Below are positions 10,721 through 21,577 of a stretch of DNA of 64,000 bases, piece by piece. Position 1 is the stretch's first letter; each line of letters starts with the position of its first letter. The position numbers and the translations under genes were made by a program. The DNA is taken from NCBI RefSeq assembly GCF_963675165.1, contig NC_087387.1:5668990-5732989 (forward strand), written 5' to 3'. Below the pieces are notes generated by a model. The model worked only from the letters and a program-made list of their open reading frames with translations. It was not told the origin of the DNA and made no database searches. The stretch is from Halichondria panicea (Eukaryota > Porifera > Demospongiae > Suberitida > Halichondriidae).

Positions 10721-10849
10721 CACATAAGCTTCCAAGCTTCCGACAGCAGACAGCTGGACCCTTATCTCTTGGTTACCATGGGAAACCACGTGCAGGGGAA
10801 GTACTATGTCTACCCATAGATAATCTATGGTCTACCCCAAATTGAATAG

Positions 10850-11820
10850 GTCAGACAACAATAACAGATGGCCATGCCATGTGGTTATGTTGCTAAACTG
10901 GCTTTATATATATGATTTCCAACTCAGTCCCCGGCCCTAAATGCATGGGAATGTGGCAATTACTAATTAATGACACAAACCACAGATGCACAATTTGAAC
11001 AGTTCCAAGAATAGATTAATTGTCTCAAAACAGCAGTGAATCAGAAGAGCTAGTGCAGCATCCGTTTTAGAGTTGAAAGATCTATAATAAAAATTATCTA
11101 TATAGGGTATCATATGCAATGTCGTACTACATATAAGCCTTTATGAAATTAAGCAGCACAATCATAAGGCAACTTATTATCATCATACATTCACTGCAGG
11201 GGAAGTACTATAATGTCTTTGAGTATACCTCAATTTAATATAGGTAATGCAGACAACAGTACAGATGGCCATGTGGTTATGTTGTTGAACTGGCTCTATA
11301 TGATTTCCAAATTCCCCTAAATTCATGGGAATGTGGCAATCACTAATTAATACACTAGACAGTTCCTAGAATAGTACATGACTGTAGTCTTTGCAAAGCA
11401 GAACAGCAGTGAATCAGAAAAGAGCTAGTGCAGCATCAATTTACAGTGAGTTGAAAGATAATCACTGCAATCTAATGTCTTTCTATCATAATTAATATAA
11501 ATAGTATGATCAGTGGACCAAAGTCAACTTGAATTTAGCATGGTACCACGGAATCTGGTACATAAGAAATTAACTTTTGGCTATCAGCTTTTGGTCAGTG
11601 CAATGAATTAAAGTGGCCAAGTTAATTAGGACCAGAGGAGGTTGGTTCCCACGATTAATTAAGATTCACGTGAGCTTATGTTTTCTATGTAAAACTCCAG
11701 AGGAGGTCCGACAGGTGAGGTGCAGCGCAATTAGCCTCTGATTGCACTCAGCAAAAACATACGACGTGGGCGGATAATTATTACTCAATCAAAGGTTAAT
11801 TGCTTGAGCTGCACCGCGCC
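10850..11820. other. Non-coding stretch with internal repeat
   Basis: Two diverged copies of one segment follow each other (about 10800-11090 and 11200-11450, sharing GATGGCCATG.GGTTATGTTG and AGTGAATCAGAA). No gene seen. Confidence 0.5.
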
Positions 11821-11866
11821 TAGCCTCGATTCCAGGCCGCTTTTAATCGGCCTGGAATCGAGGCTA
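11821..11866. mobile_element. 46-bp TAGCCTC-family hairpin
   Basis: TAGCCTCGATTCCAGGCCG and its inverted copy are separated by about 8 bp. CACCGCGCC is duplicated at 11812-11820 and 11867-11875. The same insertion sits in block 2 (29660), so it predates the duplication. A related site at 63637-63656 reads GCTGCACTGCGCCTGTCGTA with no insertion. Confidence 0.9.
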
Positions 11867-11998
11867 CACCGCGCCTGTAGAATAGTTTAACGCTATGATT
11901 GCTATACTGCTACATCAAGACAGGAGTCAAAGAAACGAAAGAAGTGCAGCAACAACTCAAAGTTTGTGGTTTCTGGCTCATTGTTTTTAGTACGACTA

Positions 11999-12204
11999 CC
12001 GTATAGCGGGTATATTTCGAGGGTATAAATTTTCGCGGGCCTTTAGAAAGGTTTTCGCGGATCTAATTTTCGTGCAATAGCGCCTTTTTTGCAGCATGCA
12101 TGCATGGAATATTAAATTCGCGGTTATAAATGTTCGCGGTTATTGCTTAATCCGCGAAAACCACGAACATTTATATATACCCTCGAAATATACCCTCTAT
12201 ACGG
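11999..12204. mobile_element. TA-flanked MITE (CCGTATAG termini), block 1 only
   Basis: CCGTATAGCGGGTATATTTC at the left is mirrored at the right by GAAATATACCCTCTATACGG. TA lies on both sides. Block 2 has the uninterrupted GTACGACTACGCTACTCAC at about 29931-29949. The same family is at 26147-26320 and 44594-44768. Confidence 0.8.
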
Positions 12205-12586
12205 TATATGCTACTCACTTTCTAGTGTCACTGGGCATTTTTTTAGCATCATTTACTACTAGTATAGAGAGCTACAATCATTTGCCGTATATATGTTAGC
12301 TTAGCTAGAATAGCCACTTTTCTCTGTAATTTTTCACCGTTCATAAAACATTCTTCCGTAAAACATTATGAGTCATGACCAACCTCCTCTGATTTAGGAC
12401 AGTGATTATAGAACCTGGTGACCTTATATGCTCGATTAGAGGCCGCTCTTGTATAAAGGCCGCTCTCAAATAGTAGCCTCCTTTGCGCGAAATGTAACAT
12501 TTAGTAGCCACTCTCAAATAGTATAGCCTCAGTTAACTTTGACTCTAGCATTTTTCTGCACGTGGCAGCCAAAAAATGATGTATAG

Positions 12587-12734
12587 GATATACCACACCT
12601 ATATAAGAGGAGAATATGCACCCATATATCCTCCGGTACCGTGGTTACTCTGAGGTGTAGCCGAGGGGTATGTAACCATGGTAGAGGAGGATATATGGGG
12701 TACATATTCTCTGATCGAGTAGGTGTGGCATATC
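12587..12734. repeat. Palindromic segment, shared by both blocks
   Basis: GATATACCACACCTA, AGAATATG and GTGGTTAC are mirrored by GTAACCATGG, CATATTCT and TAGGTGTGGCATATC. The block 2 copy (30319-30441) is shorter through a deletion in one stem. Confidence 0.6.
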
Positions 12735-12812
12735 TGACTTATACCACGTGACCGCAGCATTATAAACGGAACCTCACCCTAGCAACAATTCAATCTACGA
12801 TGCAGAGACTAT

Positions 12813-12944
12813 ATGCCGGATTTTACAGTCGTTAAAGAGCTAGTAGAGCAACACGTCGACTCCTACAGATGCTCAGAAGCTTCCATGGTCCAAGCGTTGA
12901 CCATTCGACGTCCCTCACTGGAGTTGCAAGCTCTTCTTGGATAA
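12813..12944 (+). CDS. Conserved 43-residue ORF (block 1 copy)
   Basis: MPDFTVVKELVEQHVDSYRC starts a 43-residue frame ending LQALLG. The block 2 copy (30517-30648) has the same length and differs at one visible residue (L to F), while flanking DNA carries indels. It could be a small protein, a first exon or a chance frame; no family recognised. Confidence 0.3.
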   Translation: MPDFTVVKELVEQHVDSYRCSEASMVQALTIRRPSLELQALLG

Positions 12945-13253
12945 AATGTATCTCAAACCACACCCACGGACTCATGGGAGGCTTAGCCATCTTGTTGGAG
13001 AGCAGCTTCCGTGCCTCTGCCATCGCTTTGAGTCTTGGTATAGTCAAGCATGGCTCCTTTCTCTTTGTTTACTTTCTTAAGCAAAAGAAAGAAAATTAAA
13101 TAAAACTTGAAAACGGTGCATGCCTGGGGCTGTATGATATTTTTCTATATATCCTACACAGCTGTTGACCAATGAGATCAATAATTAGTGGTGACGTAAG
13201 TGTGGTATAATACTACATCAGCTATAGGTATATGTACGTAGCTACTAGGTACA

Positions 13254-14735
13254 GTCAGTGACGTAGCCAGGGTGTGGCAAAGGGGGCAAATGCCCCCCGG
13301 CCAGGGGCGTAGCTACCATTGTTTCCTGGTTGCCCAGAAACCCCCCCAGGAGCTGCTGAGAAAATTGGGCAGGGCTCCCTATAATTGAATCATGCAGCCC
13401 TGCCCATCTTTTCACACGTGGCTGCAAATCAATAATCAGAGCACCACCGTGAAGCGTTTCACTTTGGCTTTGTCTCAGCTAGTTAGTCTCAGCTAGCTAG
13501 CTACCTCAAACAAAGAAGACCAAGACTTAAGTTCTAGATCTAGTATCAATCCTGAATGCTCCAGTATTCTCAGACTCAGCTCTAAGCACAACTTTATTCA
13601 GGAAGTGTACAAGTTTAGAACAATCTCAGCCACATGAAACCTCTCAGGTAAATGACATTTAATTGTTGCTCAGCTAGACTAGCAATACACAATTGGCACC
13701 TGCATGCCTATAGTATGTTACGTCTATAGCTAGCTAGCTTCTCACAAACATGTAAAAAAGTCATGAACAATAGTCAATAAGCAGTAGGTGTGCCCCAATC
13801 AAGAGGGTGTGGTACCGGAAGTGGGCGTGACCAAAAATTTCGCGGCGCTATCGCGCCGCAGATTTTTCTAAAGAAACCCCCTGTCTCAAAAATCTGGCTA
13901 CGCCCCTGCCCCCTTTTTCTGGATCTCTACTGCTCTGCTCAAGTTATTGTGTCTGATTATCTTGCTGAGCACTCCCTTTCTTCGGAATCTTGCTCCAGTT
14001 AGCTAGCTAGTAGGCAAGCAAAACGATTTAGTCTCTAAACTGTGAGCTATTCTGGTCTAAATCTATAGACGTAGACAATTCTTGTTCTTTGCTAAACCAA
14101 AGATAAAGTAAGGAAAGGGATTGGCAACGGTCGAAAAAATGTGACTATCCGTGATGCGCTACGTCATCAACTTTTTTCATCTTTTATAGCCTCCATTTAT
14201 AGCTAAAAGTAAAAAAACATGCTTAAGAAAATCAAAATCAAGAATTTATGCAACCTAGTTGATCAACAGAGACACAACATAACAAGATATGTAGGTAAAA
14301 CATCATAGGCTTACAGCAGTGCTTCTTAAAAGGGTCACAAACTAATATAACACTTTCTCGTCTTTTACAGCCTCCATTTTAGCATTTTTGGTTATAAATG
14401 TAAAAAACATACAAAAGAGATTAACTAAAAGTAATATTACTTCGTTTCGCGGGCGTTGTGCCGGGAAATAATGCGCATCAAGGATGGTTGAGAGGAAATC
14501 AATATGAAATCAATGTGAAATGATCACGTGAGTTACTCCCGTTGCCAATCCCTCTATTACTCTATCTCTGGCTAAACGTACTAGCTTCTTCTATGCATCA
14601 GGCCACACCCAACTAATAGAGAAGTCAATTATGACGTCATAATTAAGAGGCGTGGCTTCCAGTCAAAATTTCGGCACTGCGCGGCTAATAAGTTTTGCCC
14701 CCTCTTCCAAAAAATCGTGGCTACGCTCCTGTACA
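13254..14735. mobile_element. Old TIR element (GTAGCCA.G termini), shared by both blocks
   Basis: The left end has GACGTAGCCAGG followed by GGGGGCAAA; the right end has TTTTGCCCCC and GTGGCTACGCTCCTG. Block 2 has the same element at about 30957-32025. Block 1 carries a second insertion within it. No coding region seen. Confidence 0.6.
13302..13908. mobile_element. 607-bp insertion with CAGGGGCGTAGC termini, block 1 only
   Basis: It starts CAGGGGCGTAGCTACC and ends GGCTACGCCCCTG, inserted in the C-run of the older element. Block 2 reads straight through (AAATTCCCCCCCTTTTTCTG near 30992). The terminal motif is hAT-like, but the target duplication is masked by the C-run. Confidence 0.7.
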
Positions 14736-14739
14736 GGTA

Positions 14740-15470
14740 GCAGCTTGTTAGTGCTTCACAAAGACTTTCTCATGGCAGAGATCAAGTTTTTATGCAGGTG
14801 AAAAGAACTTTGAAGACAAACTAAAGGTTGTTGAATTAGCTAGAGCTATTAATAAATGCCTTGAACAGGCCTCTCACTGGATTGTAGCCTCAAAATAAAA
14901 CATTTAGTAGCCGCGGCTCCTGATCAAATAACGGTATTTGAAATTAGCATTTGGCTATCAGCTCAGCTTTCAGCTAGCTACATCAGCTTTTGGCCTGATG
15001 GAGTGGACATGGTACATGTACTAGATATAGAATAAGATTGTTGTTAAGATCTACGCTTACAAGTATATACTAGGCGAGTGGAGCACGAGCATAAAACAGT
15101 ATACTTGTATAATTATAGTTTACAGCTTCTTGCAGCTACCAACAGCTATCTCTAGTATAGAGCTAACTATACTAAGCAGAATAGCAACCTTCTACGAATA
15201 GATTTTGCTATTCCTGATTCTGGAGATTGCAATAGCCTTCAATATGTACTGGTAAGCAAAACTAACCTCAGTTGTAGATCCTAGTCTGTGGAATTTGTTA
15301 GCATAGTTATTCCTTTGATCTCTGTGCAAAAAACTACAAAATTATATGCCGATCAATCTAGGCCAGCTCAGTTAGTCTCGCGGACCCTGAAAGAGGGTCT
15401 GGCCATTTTCACTGTACAGAGTTGTGTTGACCTCGCCAAAATATCGTAGTGCTCTAAGTGACTGATAAGT
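14740..15470. other. No gene recognised
   Basis: AT-rich; matches block 2 at 32030-32600 and then 34620-34790, except that block 2 carries a 2-kb fold-back insertion at the point equal to 15301-15310. Confidence 0.5.
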
Positions 15471-16536
15471 TAGCCTCGACTCCAGCCCCTTGAATAGTGG
15501 GCCTGGTATTTACTGTTGGCGCGTGGGTGGACGATTAATTTATTATTTACCGTATTTTATCTCATTGAACGTTTAACAGTATTTTATTTTATTGAACGAT
15601 TGTGATAAAGAACAGAAAAAGGAGAGGCTACCTCTCTGTATATACTGTAGACAGAGACAGCTAAGTAAAACCTCAGCTCTGTAGGCTCGGATCGGATCAT
15701 ACACACTCAGTCGACAAGTCAATCTCATAAAAAATTAGTTAAACCTGTGGGTAAAAAATAAATGTGGATAAGTACAGTGGCTGCGACGTAACATAATGTG
15801 AGGACTACTTATTGATTTACACAATAGATTTACCATTGAAAGCACTATCCATTAATACACACTCAAGCAACAAGTCCCTCAGATCGGATATGGATACACA
15901 CTCAGGCGACAAGTCCCTCGGATTGTAAACACATTCAGGCAACACATTTCTCGGATCAGATACCACGTACTTATACTCTGTGACCAATTTTCGGCAAATG
16001 TCACAACAATGCTTCCTTCCAGAGAGAATGGCACTGAATGTCAACCAGACACACCAACACTTTGAAGATGGCTTCACTCAGAGAAACAAGAGGAGAAATC
16101 ACCATCACAACACTTCTTTTAGAGAGAGGTGCACTGGTCCTGTCAAGCTTCACATCAATCAAGAAAGGGAGAGTGTCTGGAAAGCAGATGGACTTGCCAT
16201 AGCCGGTCGGTACGGTACCCACATAAACACCAGCGTACAGACACTTCAACGCCTCCAGCTGCTTGTCTTTCAAGACTAGACCTGGTTTTCCAACACAGGA
16301 TAACGCGTACGCGAGAGCAGAAGAGAAGGTAGCAGCCATTACAACTTGGACTAGATTTCTTTTTTCAATGACATCATTATAAATGAAACGGATATCAATG
16401 TTTTACAACTAAATGCGGAATAAGAATACTGATAAATATACTACAATTTACGATTACCAAGATTCTTGGTAATTCTGGCGCATGCGTAAACAGTGTTTAC
16501 CAGGCCGCCTTTCCCTGCGGCCTGGAATCGAGGCTA
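15471..16536. mobile_element. 1.07-kb TAGCCTC element with RecQ-like cargo, block 1 only
   Basis: Ends are TAGCCTCGACTCCAG and CCTGGAATCGAGGCTA. CTGATAAGT is duplicated at 15462-15470 and 16537-16545. Block 2 has the empty site with a single CTGATAAGT at 34784-34792. The element is the inverted counterpart of 2649-4010 without the poly(A) retrocopy. Confidence 0.93.
16001..16339 (-). CDS. RecQ-like helicase N-terminal fragment (112 aa)
   Basis: The ORF starts MAATFSSALAYALSCVGKPG. LKDKQLEALKCLYAG corresponds to motif 0/Q-like sequence, VPTGYGKSICFPDTLPF to the Walker A motif (lysine present), and VVMVISPLVSLSEAIF to motif Ia of RecQ-type ATP-dependent helicases. After that the frame diverges (an SAILSGRKHCC segment typical of the next region lies in another frame), then ends. 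DEAH box and all later motifs are missing, so no helicase activity is expected from this piece alone. It fills the element at 15471-16536. Confidence 0.7.
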   Translation of the reverse strand: MAATFSSALAYALSCVGKPGLVLKDKQLEALKCLYAGVYVGTVPTGYGKSICFPDTLPFLIDVKLDRTSAPLSKRSVVMVISPLVSLSEAIFKVLVCLVDIQCHSLWKEALL

Positions 16537-16539
16537 CTG

Positions 16540-17218
16540 ATAAGTACGTTGTGAAACTGCATAGCTGCAGGGCTAGCTAAAATAGATTTGGCAAATCTAA
16601 TTATGTGGTTTCACACATCCGTCCTCCACCCACTAACCACTTATCAATGTAAACATGCAGCCACTTGACTGCTGCACAAGTAGCTCATGTGTAATTTTCC
16701 AGACGATATAATATATCGGCTGGTCCACGAAAGTAAGTTCAGTAACAATATTGGTTCTAGAGCGGATATATACAATAATTATAATAGTATCTATAATTAT
16801 GATATGACTGTTTTTTAATCTGCAATAATTATATACCATAGATCAATTAAGTTTTATACGTTTTACAGGATTATAATTATAGCTGCTCCTGGTATATAGC
16901 TGCATATACATATCACCTAAATACTATATAAAAGCTTGCTGAATAGAACCTCTTGCACAGACTGTCAGTACTCACTTCACTTTGGTCCAGGTAGCTGCAT
17001 GAGCTATAATAACCAAATAATGCACCAGATTTCCTAAATTCCACTTTGGTCCACTGTATACTGACTAAAAGCTGATAGCTGAAAACTAAGCTGATAGAGC
17101 CATAGCTAATTTCAGATTCTGTAATCCAATTACATACTGCTATTAATTTAGCCTTTCTGGAATTAAAACACAATCATTAACATGCAACAATCATCATCCT
17201 CATACATGCACCTCAGAT
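16540..17218 (+). promoter_or_regulatory. 5' flank of gene A
   Basis: Most of it is shared with the 5' flank of gene B (34786-35238) and partly with 63120-63345, where no gene follows within the window. The last 40 bp before the ATG (CATCCTCATACATGCACCTC) are identical between A and B. Block 1 has about 230 bp more (roughly 16870-17110) than block 2. No clear TATA box position can be fixed. Confidence 0.45.
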
Positions 17219-20200
17219 ATGCTGCCTAGAAATATTCTCAGCTGGTTAGTGCTGCTCTTGTCCCTAGCTACTGTTACCAGGAGTGAGCACTATCACATTG
17301 TGCCAGTGGATTCAATTGATTTGTGTCATGATTATCGAAATGGAACTTGTTTTACTCTCGAGCAGCTTGTTCAAACAGACATGTTATCTGGTGGAGACAA
17401 TCTCACCTTGAGCTTTCTACCTGGAGATCATGTGTTAACTGAGCAGCTATTGATTCATAACTTCTCACATGTGCATATTACCGGCCGGAACACAAGTACA
17501 ACTGTAGTCAGATTTCATAGCAATGGTGAGATACGTTTTGTTAGTACTACTGAATTATATATTGAACGCTTGGGTTTTGTTGGAGTGAAGGTTGGGCCGC
17601 CACAAGACTCATATCAAGGTTGGATCATTGATGGTGCCCACGATGTCTATATCAATGACTGTTACTTTATAAACTTTGAATTACTCAATCCGGCAGAGAC
17701 CCTACCAGTAGTGAAGATTACTAATACTCACGCTGCAACAATTGAGAGCACTCTCTTTATGAACAACACTGGTCAGGCACTGCAAGTTGAGGCTGATGAT
17801 GTGTACATAACAAATAGCGAGTTCACTAGAAACGATGGAGGTGCAGTTTACATTGAATCAAACAACAAGATTTCTAGTACTCAAACTGCAAAAATTGAGA
17901 GCACTCTCTTTATGAACAACACTGGTCGGGCACTGCAAGTTGAAGCTGATGATGTGTACATAACAAATAGCAAGTTCACTAGAAATGATGGAGGTGCAGT
18001 TTACATTGAATCAAACAACACACTGTTAAAAAACACAGAGTTCAACTGTAATAATAACAACGGAGGAGCAGTAAAAGTGGTATCTGGTACTGTAGTGATC
18101 ACTTGGTGTAATTTCACAAATAACGATGGAGGAGCAATTTTCGTTGACTTTGGCAGTAATGTGATCATCTCAGCCAGTAGGCTGACAAACAATACAGCTG
18201 TCTATGGTGGAGCGATTTGTGTTTACTCAGGCAGTGTGTATATCTCAAACAGCACACTGATAAACAACAGTGCTAGTAGTGGTGGAGCAATTTATTCCTC
18301 AGGCAGTGTGTCCATCTTAAACAGCATACTGACAAATAACAAAGCTGAAATGGATGGTGGAGCCATTACATTTTCTACAGATATTGTGTCAGGGGGAAGC
18401 AATGTGTCCATCTCCGACAGTGAGCTGACATACAACAGAGCTACCCGTGATGGTGGAGCAATTTATGTTTGGTTAAGTAGTAATGTGATCATCTCAGACA
18501 GTACGCTGACAAACAACAGAGCTAATAATACAATTTACGTAATGCAAACAGCCTCCTTGACCATCAACAACACTAACATTACTAATAACAATGTCACGAG
18601 AAGTTTAAGCATTTTGAAGTCTAATGTGAAATTCACTGGATTAAATATTGTCAGCAATAACAATGGCCCTGTCTATGCTTTCAGTAGTCGAGTTGAGTTT
18701 AATGGCCCTACAACACTTAGTAACAATTGTGGTGTGTTTGGTGGAGCTCTTAGCATTATCCAGAGTCAAATGTACATTAACATGGAAGGAGTGATCATCA
18801 CCAACAACACAGCTACTTACGGAGGAGGGATATTTCTGAGAGAGAGTACACTCTTTGTAAATGAGTCACTAAAGATCTATCACAACACAGCACAGGATGG
18901 TGGAGGAATTTATGCCTTTTCAAGTATAATTGAATTTCAATCTGTGCTGGTTCCAGATGGCGAGCTACTTCCTCCACAAAGTGAGATTAATGGCAACATT
19001 GCTGATAATGGTGGAGGTATTTATGCAGTATCTACAACCATTAAACTTACTCGATCACACGTGAACATCAACTCAAACACAGCAAATGCTAAAGGCGGTG
19101 GAGTGTATCTACAACAAAATTCGAAATTGTACGTATTTAAAGAACACCTTGAGTCTCTGTCCGATGTTCAATGGTATTATGTCAAGTTAATGATTAACAA
19201 GAATTCGGCTCAGCACGGAGGAGGGATATTTGTGGCAGATGACACTGACACCTGCAGAGTAGGGGACACACCTACTCGCACCATTTTTGCTGACTGCTTT
19301 TTTCAAACAATTAATTCGTATGTATCAGGCAAGAACTTGGATCGAAACTATTTCAATACATTCATAAACAATATAGCTACCCAGTCAGGAGCAGACATCT
19401 ACGGAGGTCTGTTGGACAGGTGTACAGCAAGTCAAAATGCTGAATATGACAATTCTATAAATGCATTGGACTACATAAAGAACACCATAAAGTCCTCCAC
19501 CGAACTATCAATCTCCTCTAGGCCTGTTCAAGTACGTTTTTGCAGTGATGACTACATTTCTACAAGAAAGGGACGAACGTTTAAAATCAGTGTTATGGCT
19601 GTTGACCAAGTTGGAAATCCAATGAATGCCACAATTCACAGTTCTGTTGTCAGTAAGAGTAGACACGATCGCTTCAAAGCAGGACAGGCAGAACATGAAG
19701 TGGGCCGTCAGTGCACAGAATTAGAGTACACCGTATTCTCACAAGACAACTCCGCTCAGGTGGAACTCTATGCCGAGGGTCCATGCAACAATTTGGGAAT
19801 TTCAAGAAAACTCATCAATATTTCTTTTCAACTCTGCACATGCCCTAGTGGACTTAAGCCAATTCAGTCCGATATTGAGTGCAAGTGTGACTGTGATCCA
19901 GACTTGCAACAATATCAGATAACTGATTGTTTTGAGGAAAATGATACCATACAGCTGGAAAGAAACAACAAATGGATAAATACCACCAACGAAACAGGGT
20001 ATGTTGTTAGTAACTGTGTATTTGACTATTGTGTAGAAAAACCAATCAACATCAGTCTAAACAGCCCTGATGAACAGTGTGCCCACAGTCGAAGTGGCGT
20101 CTTGTGTGGAGAATGTGAACCAGGACTCAGTCTTGTGTTGGCTACGTCAAGATGTAAAGAATGCTCTGATCTTTACCTTCTTCTACTAATACCATTTGCG

Positions 20201-21577
20201 CTGGCTGGTATATTGCTAGTTGTTTTAATTGTTTTGCTCAATATGACTATAGCAACTGGAAAGATTCATGGCCTCATTTTCTATGCCAACATACTAGCAG
20301 CTAATAGATCAATTGTCTTACCAAATACAAATAACAAATTTTTAACCGTTTTTGTATCATGGGTGAATCTTGACTTGGGTATCGAGACATGCTTTTACGA
20401 TGGAATGAACTCTCAAGGAAAAGTACTCCTTCAACTTGTCTTCCCAGCTTACTTGTTTCTTCTAATGTTTCTTATTATCATTTTGAGCAAGTACTTTAAC
20501 CTATTTGCAAATCTCCTCTCCTGGAACAAGAACCCAGTTGCTGCCCTGAGCACACTCGTCCTACTCTCTTATTCCAAACTTTTACGGTTTATTATTGCTG
20601 CACTACAAAACAGGGTTTTGGATTATCCTGACAGTTCAACCAAGACTGTTTGGTTGTACGATGGCAATGTGCAATACTTAACTACCGAACAACACATTCC
20701 TCAATTTGTTGCTGCTATTGTAATCCTCACAGCTGGTGTATTGTTCACTCTACTGCTCTTTTTAGGACAATGGTTTCCTCGCTGTTCAAAGGTTATGATA
20801 TGGACCAAGAACACAAAGTACATTGGCTTCATGGACACATACCATGCTCCATTCACTCCCAAGCATCGCTACTGGGTGGGACTGCTCCTCTTTGCTCTGA
20901 TTATCCACAATCTAGTAGTTGCCGTGGCTCCAGACGCTTTTCTTCCCGTGCTATCATCTGGGGTTCTATCAGTTGGACTGATTTTCTGGAAACTATTGAA
21001 TAATCGTTTGTACAAAAGTAAGTTCTGTGATTACCTCGAAAGTCTCTATCTACTCAATGTTGCTATTCTTGCATTTGGCACTTCTTATGTCAAAGATACA
21101 AAGAAAGATCTGTCAGCACTAGCCAACACCTCAATAGCGTTATCTTTCATTTTATTTGTGATAACATTCTGCTACCATTTTTACCAATTCGTACTCAAGA
21201 GGAGCACTGCATGGCTGAAGATAGAGGACATCCTAAGGAATTTTGGAGCTGGTGTTGCAGACAGACGCGCTAACAATAATCAAAATTTGTATCATCCGAT
21301 AGTCAATGAAAATGATGGCGAAGACGATTATGAACAAAGAGACCCAGTGGACCCACCTTACACAGATGGAGCAGTGGAAGAAGCTGACCCTGATCGCTAC
21401 ATCACTCCTCCCATCATCAGACCAGCCACGAGGCCGGACCAGCTGAGACTACCCTACTTAGATGAACTGTCCCCCCTCATCACAGAGGACTACAGACCAG
21501 TCCCTCCCCCTACAAGAGTCAATCGTCGTCCTGTTGTTACGCACACAGAAATCGGCCCCATACGCAATGAAGTGTGA
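17219..21577 (+). CDS. Secreted beta-helix / multi-pass membrane protein A
   Basis: A single exon encodes 1452 residues. Residues 1-22 are a signal peptide (MLPRNILSWLVLLLSLATVT). Residues about 30-750 are right-handed beta-helix repeats: GG-A/G-I alternating with NNT/NNRA and V-I-S-D-S-T-L ladders, as in pectate-lyase or Pmp-like folds, with many N-glycosylation sequons. Residues about 880-985 are cysteine-rich (CTCPSGLKPIQSD, CKCDCD, GVLCGECEPGLSLVL). About nine hydrophobic segments follow (near 985-1008, 1041-1060, 1070-1092, 1105-1128, 1163-1186, 1218-1237, 1242-1260, 1275-1292, 1304-1327), then a cytoplasmic tail rich in acidic and proline residues to 1452. Residues 175-225 and 226-276 are a 153-bp tandem duplication absent from gene B. 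The architecture is common in sponge and cnidarian gene sets but, to my knowledge, unnamed; a surface receptor or channel-like role is inference. Confidence 0.9.
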   Translation: MLPRNILSWLVLLLSLATVTRSEHYHIVPVDSIDLCHDYRNGTCFTLEQLVQTDMLSGGDNLTLSFLPGDHVLTEQLLIHNFSHVHITGRNTSTTVVRFHSNGEIRFVSTTELYIERLGFVGVKVGPPQDSYQGWIIDGAHDVYINDCYFINFELLNPAETLPVVKITNTHAATIESTLFMNNTGQALQVEADDVYITNSEFTRNDGGAVYIESNNKISSTQTAKIESTLFMNNTGRALQVEADDVYITNSKFTRNDGGAVYIESNNTLLKNTEFNCNNNNGGAVKVVSGTVVITWCNFTNNDGGAIFVDFGSNVIISASRLTNNTAVYGGAICVYSGSVYISNSTLINNSASSGGAIYSSGSVSILNSILTNNKAEMDGGAITFSTDIVSGGSNVSISDSELTYNRATRDGGAIYVWLSSNVIISDSTLTNNRANNTIYVMQTASLTINNTNITNNNVTRSLSILKSNVKFTGLNIVSNNNGPVYAFSSRVEFNGPTTLSNNCGVFGGALSIIQSQMYINMEGVIITNNTATYGGGIFLRESTLFVNESLKIYHNTAQDGGGIYAFSSIIEFQSVLVPDGELLPPQSEINGNIADNGGGIYAVSTTIKLTRSHVNINSNTANAKGGGVYLQQNSKLYVFKEHLESLSDVQWYYVKLMINKNSAQHGGGIFVADDTDTCRVGDTPTRTIFADCFFQTINSYVSGKNLDRNYFNTFINNIATQSGADIYGGLLDRCTASQNAEYDNSINALDYIKNTIKSSTELSISSRPVQVRFCSDDYISTRKGRTFKISVMAVDQVGNPMNATIHSSVVSKSRHDRFKAGQAEHEVGRQCTELEYTVFSQDNSAQVELYAEGPCNNLGISRKLINISFQLCTCPSGLKPIQSDIECKCDCDPDLQQYQITDCFEENDTIQLERNNKWINTTNETGYVVSNCVFDYCVEKPINISLNSPDEQCAHSRSGVLCGECEPGLSLVLATSRCKECSDLYLLLLIPFALAGILLVVLIVLLNMTIATGKIHGLIFYANILAANRSIVLPNTNNKFLTVFVSWVNLDLGIETCFYDGMNSQGKVLLQLVFPAYLFLLMFLIIILSKYFNLFANLLSWNKNPVAALSTLVLLSYSKLLRFIIAALQNRVLDYPDSSTKTVWLYDGNVQYLTTEQHIPQFVAAIVILTAGVLFTLLLFLGQWFPRCSKVMIWTKNTKYIGFMDTYHAPFTPKHRYWVGLLLFALIIHNLVVAVAPDAFLPVLSSGVLSVGLIFWKLLNNRLYKSKFCDYLESLYLLNVAILAFGTSYVKDTKKDLSALANTSIALSFILFVITFCYHFYQFVLKRSTAWLKIEDILRNFGAGVADRRANNNQNLYHPIVNENDGEDDYEQRDPVDPPYTDGAVEEADPDRYITPPIIRPATRPDQLRLPYLDELSPLITEDYRPVPPPTRVNRRPVVTHTEIGPIRNEV

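Noticed and set aside
12476-12530. TAGCCTCC words as element ends
   Set aside because: The repeated word AATAGTAGCCTC here is part of a small local repeat and lacks a matching inverted end or target duplication.
16001-16339. A functional helicase gene
   Set aside because: Only Walker A and the next motif are present; the DEAH box and later motifs are missing, so this is a fragment.
20650-21003. 117-residue plus-strand ORF within gene A
   Set aside because: It is an out-of-frame shadow of the membrane region of gene A.
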